Assembly: GCA_023231475.1 (NCBI GenBank)
Contig: JALJEE010001440.1
Span: 1 to 23,250 of the forward strand
Reading direction: 5' to 3'
DNA: 23,250 bases
From: Seison nebaliae
Taxonomy: Eukaryota; Rotifera; Pararotatoria; Seisonacea; Seisonidae
The notes below the pieces were generated by a model. It made no database searches. It was not told the origin of the DNA and saw nothing but the letters and a program-made list of their open reading frames with translations. Below are positions 9,311 to 18,826 of this stretch, piece by piece. The translations under genes and the position numbers were made by a program. Positions within the stretch are counted from its first letter, which is position 1; every line of letters begins with the position of its first letter.

Positions 9311-11232
9311 ATGAAAGATACAATTCTAATAATTATTTCCATTATCTGCTTCAGTAATGCATTCGGTTAGTAATTCGGTAACTCATTAATCATTCCCTAT
9401 TTCATCGAATACTCACTCAACAACTGATTTAATTAGAATATATTTCTATTACGACCAATCACTGTAAAATGAAACTGTTTTAATTCTTTCTTGTCTTCAG
9501 GCGACTTCTTTCGTCCACGGTACGAGGAAACACTTCTCTTAAATCCACCGATGAACTTTACACTAACTTGTGATAAATCCCACCACTATGTTTGGGCATC
9601 AGAACAATTTTGTGATGTGTTCATAAAATGTAGATACGGAGTTATACGATTCTATCGATGTATCGATAGTTCAACTCAACCACCAGCACCTTCAAAATTT
9701 GAAATATTAAATGGGAATTGTATATCGGCAACTAACTGTGATAAAGTTTATTTCACAAATCAAATAAATAAAAAAATATTTAATTCAATAAAAAATATCA
9801 CAACTTCAAAACCGATTATTATCACATCCACTATTAAATCACTTCCCACTAGCTCAACTCCCAATAGAACGACGAGTAGTATTAATACTATTTCCTCCAT
9901 TACCAGTTGATTTTTTTCTCTTTCCTTTAACTAACATCAACTTTTCTCCTAATCAATATCACTTTTTTCCATTCATTTAAATTTCTTACAAAATTTTAAT
10001 TTTTTATTAATTGTAGTAAAAAACTTAATGTTGTCCGAACCATTTCTCAAACAAAAATTTCCTTCAAAAATTGAACCAAAAGTTTTTTGTCAATTATTGA
10101 ATTTTTCCAATTTGTGGTTTTCAGTTGACAAACGTGTCAAACGTTTCAACAGAATGTTTACGAGAGAAAGATCAATTAAAAATCGGAAGTTATCAAAAAA
10201 TTAAAAAATATTCATTTAATCTCCTCTAAATATTAATAGTTTCTACGTTTTCGCATGATTATTCTAAAGAATTATTAATCAGTCGGTTACAATTATTATA
10301 CGAATTGGCTATTAGAAGAAAATATGAATTAATGAACATTAACGATATTGGTCCTGATGGTAATTCTCAAATAGTATGGTGTTCATTCGAAGACGTTGAA
10401 CTATTTTTTTTTCGGCTTAATTTAAAAAGAAATAATACGAATTTTAGTTATTTGGAGATGAAAAGGTTTTTACCAATGATATTATTAAAAAGAATCATGA
10501 AGCGATTTGGATGAAGTTTGTGGTGGTTAATGGAACAGACGGTGTAATAGATTCTGGTACAGTTCGTGATACTTTCGCCTTATTGAGTGAACAACAATTA
10601 TCAATTTATCTCAATGAGGAAACTTTGGGAAATGTTCAATTGAGTAAAAATGATTCAACTCTTAAAAGAAGATATCAGTATTGGATCATAGGAGCTGTGT
10701 TTGGTGCTATGATCGCTTTCTTCCTTATCCTCTGGGCTATTCTTGCACCGTATTATATTTGTGTTCGACCTCCAGTCAAAGAACAGCATGAATTGAACGG
10801 AAGTTGGAGAGATCCGGCATTTCTTGAACGAACTATGACTGCCAGAAGATTATTATCGACAAGAATTGCTGATATGTCGAATTTACAATCAGCAAAAATA
10901 CAAGACGAATATTTACAAAATTTGTATATAAATTCATTTAAGAAAAATACGGAGACTGAATCGGATGATAGGAAAAGTTTTGAAATAATTTTTTTCCTCT
11001 TTCACTCCATTTATTTTAGATGACAATTGGTCAGTCAATAGTGAAAGAATTGAAGTTAATTTGTTTTGTTTGAGAAGAAATTTCATTCATATTATTTTTC
11101 CGAATGAAGGAAATATCGAAAGAAGAGAAGCAACGACGGAAGAAGAATCGAAAACAACAAAAAGTTCTTCCTGAAACAATAAGAAATCGTGAGATGATTG
11201 AACAAATGCGAGAAAAGACACGATACAAATAA
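9311..11232 (+). CDS. Single-pass membrane protein with CBM14 chitin-binding-like ectodomain
   Basis: Seven exons (9311-9365, 9501-9905, 10017-10188, 10283-10394, 10448-10976, 11020-11054, 11110-11232) join in frame to 476 residues. Residues 1-18 are a signal peptide (hydrophobic core, cleavage near NAFG). Six cysteines at 42, 56, 62, 72, 92 and 98, with the FCDVFIKC spacing, fit a CBM14/peritrophin-A domain. A Ser/Thr-rich, probably O-glycosylated stalk follows (about 120-155), then a region with a basic KRVKR site that furin-like proteases might cut. A folded juxtamembrane part (about 190-315) contains VVNGTDG and ALLSEQQ; it recalls the region before the membrane in KIAA1549-like proteins, but that is weak recall. 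The membrane helix is at about 326-354. The cytoplasmic tail is charged and ends in a basic helix. The function is unknown; attachment of cells to chitinous matrix is a reasonable inference. Exon 3 is the least certain, because another acceptor lies near 10126. Confidence 0.65.
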
Positions 11233-11233
11233 A
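11228..11233 (+). promoter_or_regulatory. AATAAA overlapping the CBM14-gene stop codon
   Basis: The last codons read AAA-TAA-A, creating AATAAA at the stop. A second AATAAA at 11318-11323, about 90 bp downstream, is the more conventional poly(A) signal. Confidence 0.35.
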
Positions 11234-11317
11234 ATATTATCGCTTTCTCTTACAAATGTCAAACTAAATTATGATGAATAATTATCTTATTTATATTATT
11301 ATGTAAATTTTTTTTCC

Positions 11318-11323
11318 AATAAA
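11318..11323 (+). promoter_or_regulatory. Candidate poly(A) signal for the CBM14 gene
   Basis: AATAAA lies 86 bp after the stop codon within T-rich DNA, a usual position for a 3' UTR end. Confidence 0.45.
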
Positions 11324-11486
11324 TACAGAATTTTTATTAATCCTTTTATTTTTGATTATTAAGATGAATTATTCCGTAATTTTCATCAAATAAAATAATA
11401 AGTCAAAATAAATAATAATTGTCACAAAGAATTTGAATGAAAAATAGCAAACATTAGAAAAATTGTCGAGAATTGATTGACGTGAG

Positions 11487-11492
11487 TTTATT
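11487..11492 (-). promoter_or_regulatory. Candidate poly(A) signal for the neuropeptide gene
   Basis: AATAAA on the minus strand begins 9 bases after the stop codon at 11501-11503. Confidence 0.4.
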
Positions 11493-11500
11493 TCAGTGAC

Positions 11501-11822
11501 TTATCCAAATCGCCATGGCATCGATCGTTTCCATGAGATATCTTCTAAATTTCTCTTACCAAATCGGTAAGGAATCCTTCGTTCACGTGAAACCATCGAA
11601 TTTGACACCGTATTGATCTTTTCATCCATCTAAAGAAAGTTGATGAGTTTAAAGAATACATAACAATTGATTAACTTGGTTAAGGAAACTGATTAGAGCT
11701 TCTCGGAAGGTGAGCACTCCCTTCAAATCTTCAACATCACCTTTAGGATAGGCTGATATTACCGTAATGATGAAGAAAAGAATAAGAGTGAATAGTTGTA
11801 GTTTGTTAGAGAAATTTGACAT
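11501..11822 (-). CDS. Putative RFamide neuropeptide precursor (two amidated peptides)
   Basis: Two exons (11822-11676 and 11629-11501) join in phase 0 across a 46-bp intron to give a 91-residue prepropeptide. Residues 1-24 form a signal peptide with a Leu/Phe/Ile core and a likely cleavage after VISA. A spacer follows. Arg-Arg at 66-67 precedes IPYRFGKR (68-75), where Gly is the amide donor and KR the cleavage site. Then comes the linker NLEDISW, Lys-Arg at 83-84, and the terminal SMPWRFG (85-91) ending at the stop. Standard processing (prohormone convertase, carboxypeptidase, PHM/PAL amidation) predicts IPYRF-NH2 and SMPWRF-NH2. The PxRF-amide endings place them among RFamides in the broad sense, but they match no subfamily that can be named with confidence (not the RLRF of sNPF, HMRF of sulfakinin or FLRF of myosuppressin). 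The gene is convergent with the CBM14 gene. It is too fragmented to appear as one long open frame. Confidence 0.8.
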
Positions 11823-12426
11823 TATTTATAAAAGAAAATTCTGATTTGGTAAGAAAATCAAATTGGAGTTAGATATATTATTCAAGTTATTTGGTTGATT
11901 AAATGCCTAATGGCATCGATAGTACATCTGGTTACTATTAACGGAAATGTTATTCAAGAGGGTATAGGTGTACCATTATGATGAGAAAGTATAAGAAAAT
12001 TTTATCGTTAAAAATTAACAAATTCTGTGACTTCTAGTTAAATACGTTCGACTTGAAGTCACACTATAGTGTATAGTCAGTTACGGTTAGAGCATGCGAT
12101 TTCCAAAATCAATATATTGAGAAATATGTGATTGTTGAAATTAAATCGGCACCTACACATATATCAGAAGTTATTGAAAGTACGTGGAATTTATACCGGT
12201 ACTATAATGAATTGGAGTTTGAAAGGAAAATAATGACGAATCTTTTTTGTCTGAACAAAATAAAGAAATTCTTTTTTAACAGAATGAGAAATTAACATCA
12301 TAAAATTTCATGATTTCTTCGCCCCCCTCCTAATAAAAGTGGAACCATACGTGAGAGAGAGCATTGGTGAATAATACTCGAATTACAAGTTGATCAATCG
12401 ATTAATAATTATCAATTGAATATAAT
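11823..12426. other. Non-coding gap upstream of the neuropeptide gene
   Basis: No coding exon was found on either strand. Features seen are a 10-bp palindrome CACTATAGTG near 12062-12071, flanked by other short inverted matches, and a C-run near 12323. The side next to 11822 presumably holds the neuropeptide promoter. Confidence 0.45.
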
Positions 12427-12663
12427 TCATTTATATTTATTCAAAGAACTTTCACTTTGTCTACGAGATATGTTTTTCTCAGGAACCAATTTATATTTAG
12501 AAGAATGAGTTGGAATTTTCGTATTAGATGGAAGGAGTTTGCGTATATTGTCGTGAAATAATAATAGATTCAAAATGCGATGAATCGATAAAAGCTCTAA
12601 TGGGAATTTATATGCTCTTTCTATTACTGATATCCGATCACGACTATATGAAAAGAAGAGCAT
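12427..12663 (-). CDS. Hypothetical basic protein or terminal exon
   Basis: An ATG-started frame of 78 codons has a balanced, Ser/Lys/Arg/Leu-rich composition that looks protein-like, ending NKYK and a TGA. Inside it, CTTTTCATATAG is a plausible acceptor at about codon 7, so it may instead be the 3' exon of a spliced gene whose coding part starts at SRDRISVIERAYKF. The adjacent minus-strand fragment at 12720-12873 does not join it in phase. No family is recognised. Confidence 0.35.
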   Translation of the reverse strand: MLFFSYSRDRISVIERAYKFPLELLSIHRILNLLLFHDNIRKLLPSNTKIPTHSSKYKLVPEKNISRRQSESSLNKYK

Positions 12664-12719
12664 TTACATAATTGTCGTCAATTCCTATTTGTTCTTATTA
12701 TTACCGGAAGAATAAAAAT

Positions 12720-12873
12720 TTAGATAATCATTTGATTATGTGAAAGTTTTCCTTGTTCTAATAAGGTAGATAATGTAACTATGACAATGTCGTGTGATTG
12801 AAAGAAATTAGTTATTTCCGATTTCTCAGGAATATGTTTCTTTTTCGAGTAATTGAAATTGATAGAGAATTTC
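12720..12873 (-). pseudogene. Orphan open exon-like fragment
   Basis: After an acceptor (TTTTTGATAG) the minus strand is open for 50 codons to a TAA at 12720-12722, giving a basic stretch with KKKHIPEKSE and then SHDIVIVTLSTLLEQGKLSH. The composition looks coding. The only upstream donor nearby would leave a 27-bp intron, and downstream donors do not give the phase required by the 12663-12427 frame. It may be a degraded gene or a gene with splicing not recognised here. Confidence 0.25.
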
Positions 12874-13003
12874 CTATCAAAAATAATTTCAAATTATTAC
12901 CCAAAAATTATTGCCTATTAGTGCTAAATTGATAGTGGAAGGCGATCGGTATAATAAGAAATTTCATGTTATTTTTTAATAGTTAATCAATTTTTCTTTT
13001 AAC

Positions 13004-16000
13004 TTATTTGTTTGGCTTCGACCCTTTGGATACTTTTGTTAATGAACCTGTCAACTCGGTAATAACTTCGCCATAACCGATACCATCTAATAACGATTTA
13101 AGTTCTTTTCGCTAAACATGAAAAATATAATTTCTTCCCAGAGAATAGAGAGAAAAAAATGTTGAAACTCTATTAGTAAATCTTGGTTGACGTTGAATCC
13201 AAGAATAAAGCATTTCAGCACGTACGTCATGTGTTAAGTTCCCACTCATTTTCATAGGTTTCTGACCCTTATAAATACCGGAGGCGGTGATCTCTTCTTT
13301 AGATTCTTTCGATTCAGCACCTTCATTCCTTCGATTATTAACATATTCCGATTTTTCTGTTGCCTTTGAAAAGAAGGAATTGATGAACAAAAAACAAAGC
13401 ACGAAGAATTGGAAGAAGAGTTCATATAAATTCATATTTCCTCTACTTCCACAAATAGTGTCCACTATAACCAAGTTAATTCGTCCATTCAAAGACGAAA
13501 TTTTACAGTACGAAAACAAAATTAGCTAACTAAATAGTTAATATGCGCTATTCTGGCAGGCGATAGTCCCAAAACTTTCCCAAGAATATTAATATCTAGT
13601 TCAACCAAATGTTCTGCAACCAAATTTAGAAACTCATAAGTGATTTTATCCACTCCATTTGGAGGGATAGGTATGACGGAATTCTCTGCAATCGTTTCAT
13701 TAATGGTACATTTCTTCAGTCCTTCTTTCGGCTACATAATTATGAATTTTTATTACATAATTACTCCTACAATGCACATAAGTTGCCTCTTATAACCTTT
13801 TCAATTTCTATTGAACATTTGCATAAAAGTTTCTTTTTCGGTAGTCCATCAATACCCACTGAACCCTTTAATAGTCATGGAATAGAAATTAATTGAAAGA
13901 ATAGATTAAAAGGTACTTCTTCCTGTTGTTCTTGAAAAATCAAAAAACCAGAATATTTTTCTCGTGCCCGTTGTAAATATTTGTCAACTATATTAAGTGT
14001 ATACAATATCGTCCGACTCATTACAGAATTATAAATAAAAGAGAATTGTTCCATTTGAGGTTGCGGCTCTTCCACAGTCACCTTTTTTGCTTCTCTACGA
14101 GTTCGTGCTCGTGTATTGGCGTTTTCGTTTACATTCTCCATATTCGTCTCCTCATTCCCTTCATCTTCTGAAGTATTCGCATTCGATGGTTCTGGTTCTT
14201 GATAATCTTCATGATAAGAATGATAAGATCCATCATCCTGCGGAGGTGGTTCTGGGCTTTCGGCTACTGGAGAGCCTCCTTTTTCGATTTGAGAACTTTC
14301 TTGCTCCATCGGTGAACTTTCTTGTTCGACAGGAGAACTGTCATTTTGAGCCGGCGAACTTTCATCTTGAGCAGCGGAACTTTCATTTTTATATTCACTC
14401 GTTTCAACTCCTGAATAATCATTTTCTGCAGCTGAAGTATAATTTTGGGACGAGTCTGTCACTTCTTGTTGAGGAGTTTCAAGTTGTTGAGGAGGTACGA
14501 CGTATTCGGAACCTTGTTTTGAACCACGAACATTCGTTCGACTTCTTCTCTTACTTTTTTTGTCTTTGCTCATCGTCGAATCAGCATCGGAATTTGATGT
14601 TGATTGATATTCACTATATTCATCATAAGCATCAGTTGCCGGTTCAGTTCCATATTCATTTGTTGTTTCTTCATATTCATAGCCTTCGTACGTTTGTGGA
14701 TCATGCGAAGGTTCATCTTCTTCTACATTGAGAGGTGGTTTAGGTAAACTCTCTTGAGTAACGAAAGATAATTTACTAAATTTCGGTTTAGCACTCAATT
14801 TCTTTTTTCCATCATCTGAAGGCACGACCTTTGGTCGTCTTAATTCTTTATTGATCTTAACATTCCCGTTTGTCGTTACATAAATTACTTGTCCATCTCT
14901 TAAAGGTAATTCACAATTACATTTCAAATGATCATCATAATTCGTCATTGCTAATTTCGCCTCATTCTTACTCGCTTCTCTACTCGGACAAATTATTAGT
15001 CGTTGCTTCAATGTACTCTTTTCAGTATCGGCTTGTGATGAGATCATGAATGTCGACAATTTATGAGCACAAAAATGTTCGAAATCCATTATTATTTTTT
15101 TCATCTTCTTCTCATCCACTTCCTTCTTGACTCGTACCAAAATGATTTTCTGATACGGTTCCCCCATCTTTATCCGAATTTTATCGTCATGTATCTCATG
15201 GAAACTATCACGTCCTATGGCGAACCATTGGCCCTTCTTCATTATCATAACAAAAATAATTTCATTATCAACTTGAAAAGAGATTAAGTAAATGAAATAA
15301 AAGAGAATAGTAACAATCCTCGCCCGCTGCATATTGTCCCATATACCATGTTGTTCCTGTTGTCACTCCTTTATCTTGTTTGGCAGCAGCTTCAGTTTCT
15401 TTCGGTTTCTCCTTGTTAAGTACTAACGGATTTTGTGGGGAAGCTATATCCACAATTATAGGAGTTGGAAATACGTTATCAACTTGTCCCCGTATCTTCC
15501 AATCCAAATTAAGGAATGGTGAACAATTAATGATGACGTTTCCATCATCGGAATTATATCGTCGAAATTCTCCCAATTGAATTGCATCCACGACTTGAAC
15601 TTGAACAAAGAGTAACGCATAAAATCGAATTTCTTGTCGTTCTATACTAATACTCAAATGATCCAAAATCTGAATGTCAATCATATTGGTCGTATAAGTG
15701 AGAGAGAGGAAATAACTGTAGATGTTGAATCAGTTTGTTGTTTCGTATCTAACACGAATATTTCTTCTTTAAATCTCGCAATACTTACACACCAACCATT
15801 TAACCGCTGAACGTTATCCACTCTAGCAACGACTCCCGTACCTTTTAAAGAAGTGAAATTAGCCGCCTCGTGTGTAGGAAGAATATCCCAATATGGAGAA
15901 TGCATATTCTTAAATCGAATTGATGTCTCCTTCCACATTATCATGGAGCGCGGTAAATTATGGTTAAATCCAATATATATATGATCCTTTCAATTATTCA

Positions 16001-16434
16001 TGATGATTGAGAATGAGAAATAATTTAAGAGGAAACTAGAGGATTCTCAGTTGTATTTCCCACAAATTCAATATGGAAATAGTTGGAGGTTAACTCCTCA
16101 TTTTCTGAATAAGGGAAATTTAGGTTGAATTCCATTTGATTCGCAATAAAAATCGCTTCAGTCGCCGAATAAATGTTATTACTCTTCTTAGAGATAAGTC
16201 CTTTAATAATGAAATCGCTTTTGGCAAATTCTGTTGAAGCAAATATGATAAAAGGTACCCTACGTCCCCTAGGACTCAAAATAGAATATCTAATTTATTC
16301 ATTTCTTCTTTAGAAACAATTATGGAAATGAATAACTCATGAAAATATTGATAAGATTTCCAATCGTCAGATACGAAATGTTGTGGATGTATGAGCTGTT
16401 GAACAACTCGACTCTTTTCCAATTTGGCCATCAT
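13004..16434 (-). CDS. Death-domain protein, possible ankyrin/UNC5-like ZU5-UPA-Death architecture
   Basis: Nine exons (16434-16337, 16289-16037, 15986-15717, 15669-15315, 15271-13917, 13865-13797, 13731-13531, 13363-13169, 13111-13004) join in frame to 967 residues. The C-terminus (about 830-955) fits a Death domain: FLNLVAEHL, then LGKVLGLSPARIAHI, then AEMLYSWIQRQP and ELKSLLDGIGYGEVITEL. A Ser/Glu/Lys-rich insert of about 40 residues lies between its helices, at residues 868-907. Residues about 400-540, with AKLAMTNYDDHLKCNCELPL, VIYVTTNGNVKI and FSKLSFV, loosely follow the UPA domain that precedes Death in ankyrins and UNC5, and the N-terminal 400 residues may hold diverged ZU5 folds. 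This assignment is inference. An acidic, Ser/Pro/Gln-rich linker with short tandem repeats (nt 14280-14380) separates the two parts. No ankyrin repeats, signal peptide or membrane segment are seen. Introns are 43-65 bp apart from one of 167 bp. Confidence 0.7.
14280..14385 (-). repeat. Short coding tandem repeats (ESSPxEQ type)
   Basis: The plus strand shows GAACTTTC or GAACTGTC recurring about every 24 nt. On the minus strand this encodes successive ESSP/DSSP-AQN/EQE units in the disordered linker of the Death-domain protein. Confidence 0.7.
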
Positions 16435-16535
16435 TTTCGTCTAAATAATTAATCAATTCTTAAAATTTGAAGAAGGAAATTGTTTAAAATTATAATTTAT
16501 TCGCATAATAATTTCTAATAAAATCATTTATTCAT

Positions 16536-17036
16536 TTATTTTTCTTCTTGTTTGCGCTTCTTCGACCGTTTCTCATTTGGCAATTTAAACTTCTCCATAA
16601 TTGTACTATTGATCATAGAAAATGGTAGATTAAAATAGTTTTAATATGAAATATATACTACCTAATGAAAATATATTTATCTTCATCATTATTCTTATAT
16701 CCACATCGAGTATCGATTCTTCAAAAGTATTTAAAATATCAAACTTAAGAAAATTGATGATTATTTCAACTTTGTCGGATAAATATTCGATTGCATTATC
16801 ATTTTTGCATTATTTCGTACAATTGTTGGATTATATTGGGGAGTAGAGTGACAATGATCGAGTAGATCTCTCGAATTATCTTGAAGATATTTCGCAATTT
16901 CTCTCTTTCGTTCATTATATGCTTCTTCGAACATATAACGATAGACTTCTTGTTCATTCTTAAAACTTTCCTATTGGAAGGAAGAACTTCATGAGAAACA
17001 TAAAACTTAAACATAAAATCCAATAACTTTATCCAT
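16536..17036 (-). CDS. Small basic protein of unknown function, four exons
   Basis: Exons 17036-17028 (three codons, MDK), 16970-16771, 16718-16662 and 16605-16536 join in consistent phases to 111 residues. The middle is charged and probably helical (EVYRYMFEEAYNERKREI and AKYLQDNSRDLLDH); the end is very basic (EKRSKKRKQEEK), like a nuclear localisation signal. No domain is recognised. The 9-bp first exon is unusual, but the ATG is the nearest in phase and the 336-nt sum is an exact multiple of three. The third intron uses GTA, a minority donor here. AATAAA overlaps the stop codon. The next minus-strand gene starts 101 bp downstream, and the gene is divergent from the Lys-rich gene at 17186. 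Confidence 0.6.
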
Positions 17037-17185
17037 TAAGATTGATGGTGAGACAAAATTTTGTTTTTTTTTCAAATCTATTTTTTTAAGTTGAAATAAA
17101 AGTTCCGAAACAGTCCAATTGTCCAAGTGTAATTCGAATGTTCTGATCTTTTTTTCTTTTTCGTCTATTTTAATTTTATTGTTCA
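17037..17185. promoter_or_regulatory. Shared upstream region of divergent genes
   Basis: The start codons of the minus-strand 111-residue protein and the plus-strand Lys-rich protein are 149 bp apart. T-rich runs are present; no specific core element is recognised. Confidence 0.4.
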
Positions 17186-18139
17186 ATGGGTCGACCTAAT
17201 AAAAAACCGAAACCATCATCAGGTAAGGCTAAAAAGAAAGGAAAACAGAAGAAAGGGAAGGGAGCACATCTTTCAGGTTCCTCTGTTGCAAAATCCAAAC
17301 AAATGTCACATCAACCAAATATTACATATTTATCCGCTTCAAAAATCTTAAAACCTAAATCTAGCAAATCCTTAACGGTGGCTATGGCGAAAAAAGTAGA
17401 GAATCCTCTTGTTCGTACGGCAAGTATGGTTGAAAGAAACGATTTTCTGAAGTCTGCTGAAATGAAGCAACGCTTTTCCAAACCTAGCAAATTATCACTT
17501 CCATCGAATAAGATAGATATGAAAAATATATCAATTTCAACAACACCACCGAAAAATGGGAAAAGGGAAAACACAAAACCACCGAAAAAAGACGGAAAGA
17601 AGATTGGAAAAGAGAAAAAGAATGGGAAAAAAGAAGGGAAGAAAGATAAGGAGAAAAAAGATAAGAACAATAAAACTGATATTCCTCCAAATGCACCAGA
17701 AGGAAAAGGAGATTCTCAATCCTTTAAAGAGATTGAGAAAAAAATATCCGAAAAATCTCCATTGGCAGCTCAAGGTTCAGCCGTTGAGAGAGCAGCAAGT
17801 CCACAGATAATAGAAGAAAAAGCTTCTTTACAAAATCATCAAATGCTAGGTCTTGCATCAGGAATGAGTGGTGAATTAACACTTCTCACACAAACTAGTG
17901 GTAATTCGTTACAAGAGAGAGTAACTGGAAACATTGAGCAGGTTTCCGTTCCTCATGAATTACAAGTCGAACAACTTCGTCAAATGAAGAGAGAACAAAC
18001 AACGAAAATGACGAAGAAATTAATTGATAAAAATTATAGAGAATATTCCTATTACTTATACACGAACACTGTCGTAATATTAACAATATTTTTCTTTGGA
18101 TTATTTTCACGCATCTTAAGAACAATTTTAATGATATAA
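17186..18139 (+). CDS. Lys-rich protein with C-terminal membrane anchor
   Basis: A single open exon from ATG 17186 to TAA gives 317 residues. The N-terminus is GRPNKKPKPSSGKAKKKGKQ. A second Lys-rich tract (about 115-165) alternates Lys with Gly/Glu/Asp (KKDGKKIGKEKKNGKKEGKK). The middle is Ser/Thr/Gln-rich and probably disordered. Near the end a charged helix (LQVEQLRQMKREQTTKM and KLIDKNYREYSYYLY) runs into about 20 hydrophobic residues (TVVILTIFFFGLFSRILRTI) and the stop. This is the layout of a tail-anchored protein facing the cytosol. No family is recognised. The low-complexity Lys region resembles linkers of many unrelated proteins, so naming by similarity would be unsafe. An AATAAA is at 18289-18294. 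Confidence 0.65.
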   Translation: MGRPNKKPKPSSGKAKKKGKQKKGKGAHLSGSSVAKSKQMSHQPNITYLSASKILKPKSSKSLTVAMAKKVENPLVRTASMVERNDFLKSAEMKQRFSKPSKLSLPSNKIDMKNISISTTPPKNGKRENTKPPKKDGKKIGKEKKNGKKEGKKDKEKKDKNNKTDIPPNAPEGKGDSQSFKEIEKKISEKSPLAAQGSAVERAASPQIIEEKASLQNHQMLGLASGMSGELTLLTQTSGNSLQERVTGNIEQVSVPHELQVEQLRQMKREQTTKMTKKLIDKNYREYSYYLYTNTVVILTIFFFGLFSRILRTILMI

Positions 18140-18826
18140 CGCGATCTAACTTTTTAATGACGTCATATTACTAAACTCAGGGAAAATTAATGTTTTTTTC
18201 CTTATTCAGGTAAAATTTTTCTTTTAAAATTTACTAAATTCGAAATGTTTTTCTTGTCGATCTTTATTGCACTACTGTTCTATTTCCAAATAAAATTTAT
18301 ATTCATATTTTAATCACCAATTAATAATATCACATCCATCAAATATAAATATCAAATTATCAAATTATCAGAAACAATCATCACTAGAATAATTTTCTTA
18401 ATTTTCTCAATTTTTTAGAATGAATAAATGATATAAATATAATGATAAAAAAAATTGAAGTTAATTTGGACCGTAGAAAATTAAATTTGATAATGAGTAA
18501 AATTTGTGGTGAAGGCGATTTCAGAAAAAAATTAGGAAAGAAGAAAGATTAATTTTTGAATTTGAATAAAAAAATTTATTTTATGGAAAATATGAATAAA
18601 AATGAAAATGTCAGAAGAGTTTTAAAGAATTAGTAGAGATTAAATAAAAAGAAAAGTGGAAGAATGATAAGATCTTTGTCATAGTTTAATGCTGAGATTA
18701 TTTTGAATTTGAATTGGAGGAATTTGCGATTGGGAAATTAACTGCGATTAGTTTCATTGTGAGGAAGATTTTCCGAAGGGAAAAAGTTTACAGACGATCG
18801 ACTTACAAGGACGACATCGGTTAGAA
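18140..18826. other. Non-coding gap between the Lys-rich gene and UBC12
   Basis: AT-rich DNA. A palindromic TGACGTCA (CRE/CREB-type octamer) is at 18158-18165, 20 bp after the stop of the upstream gene, and a candidate poly(A) signal at 18289-18294. Short ATCAAATT repeats occur near 18350-18372. No exon was accepted, although a short ATG CTG AGA TTA TTT stretch near 18690 was checked as a possible UBC12 first exon. Confidence 0.5.

Noticed and set aside
10123-10260. Alternative exon of the CBM14 gene starting at the acceptor TTTTCAG near 10123
   Set aside because: One frame gives a plausible TNVSNVSTECLREKDQL peptide, but it cannot join exon 4 without hitting a stop. The longer exon from 10017 keeps all phases. 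A short version in the same phase remains possible.
14087-14731. 214-codon plus-strand open frame
   Set aside because: It is antisense to the acidic, low-complexity exon of the Death-domain gene. Its His/Leu/Phe-rich translation is what the complement of Glu/Ser/Gln codons gives.
17311-17773. Minus-strand Phe/Ser-rich frames over the Lys-rich gene
   Set aside because: They are complements of AAA/AAG/GAA codon runs and give implausible Phe-Phe-Ser-rich products.
18158-18165. TGACGTCA as a functional CRE
   Set aside because: A perfect CREB octamer is present, but it lies just after a stop codon, far from the next start, and an 8-mer can occur by chance.
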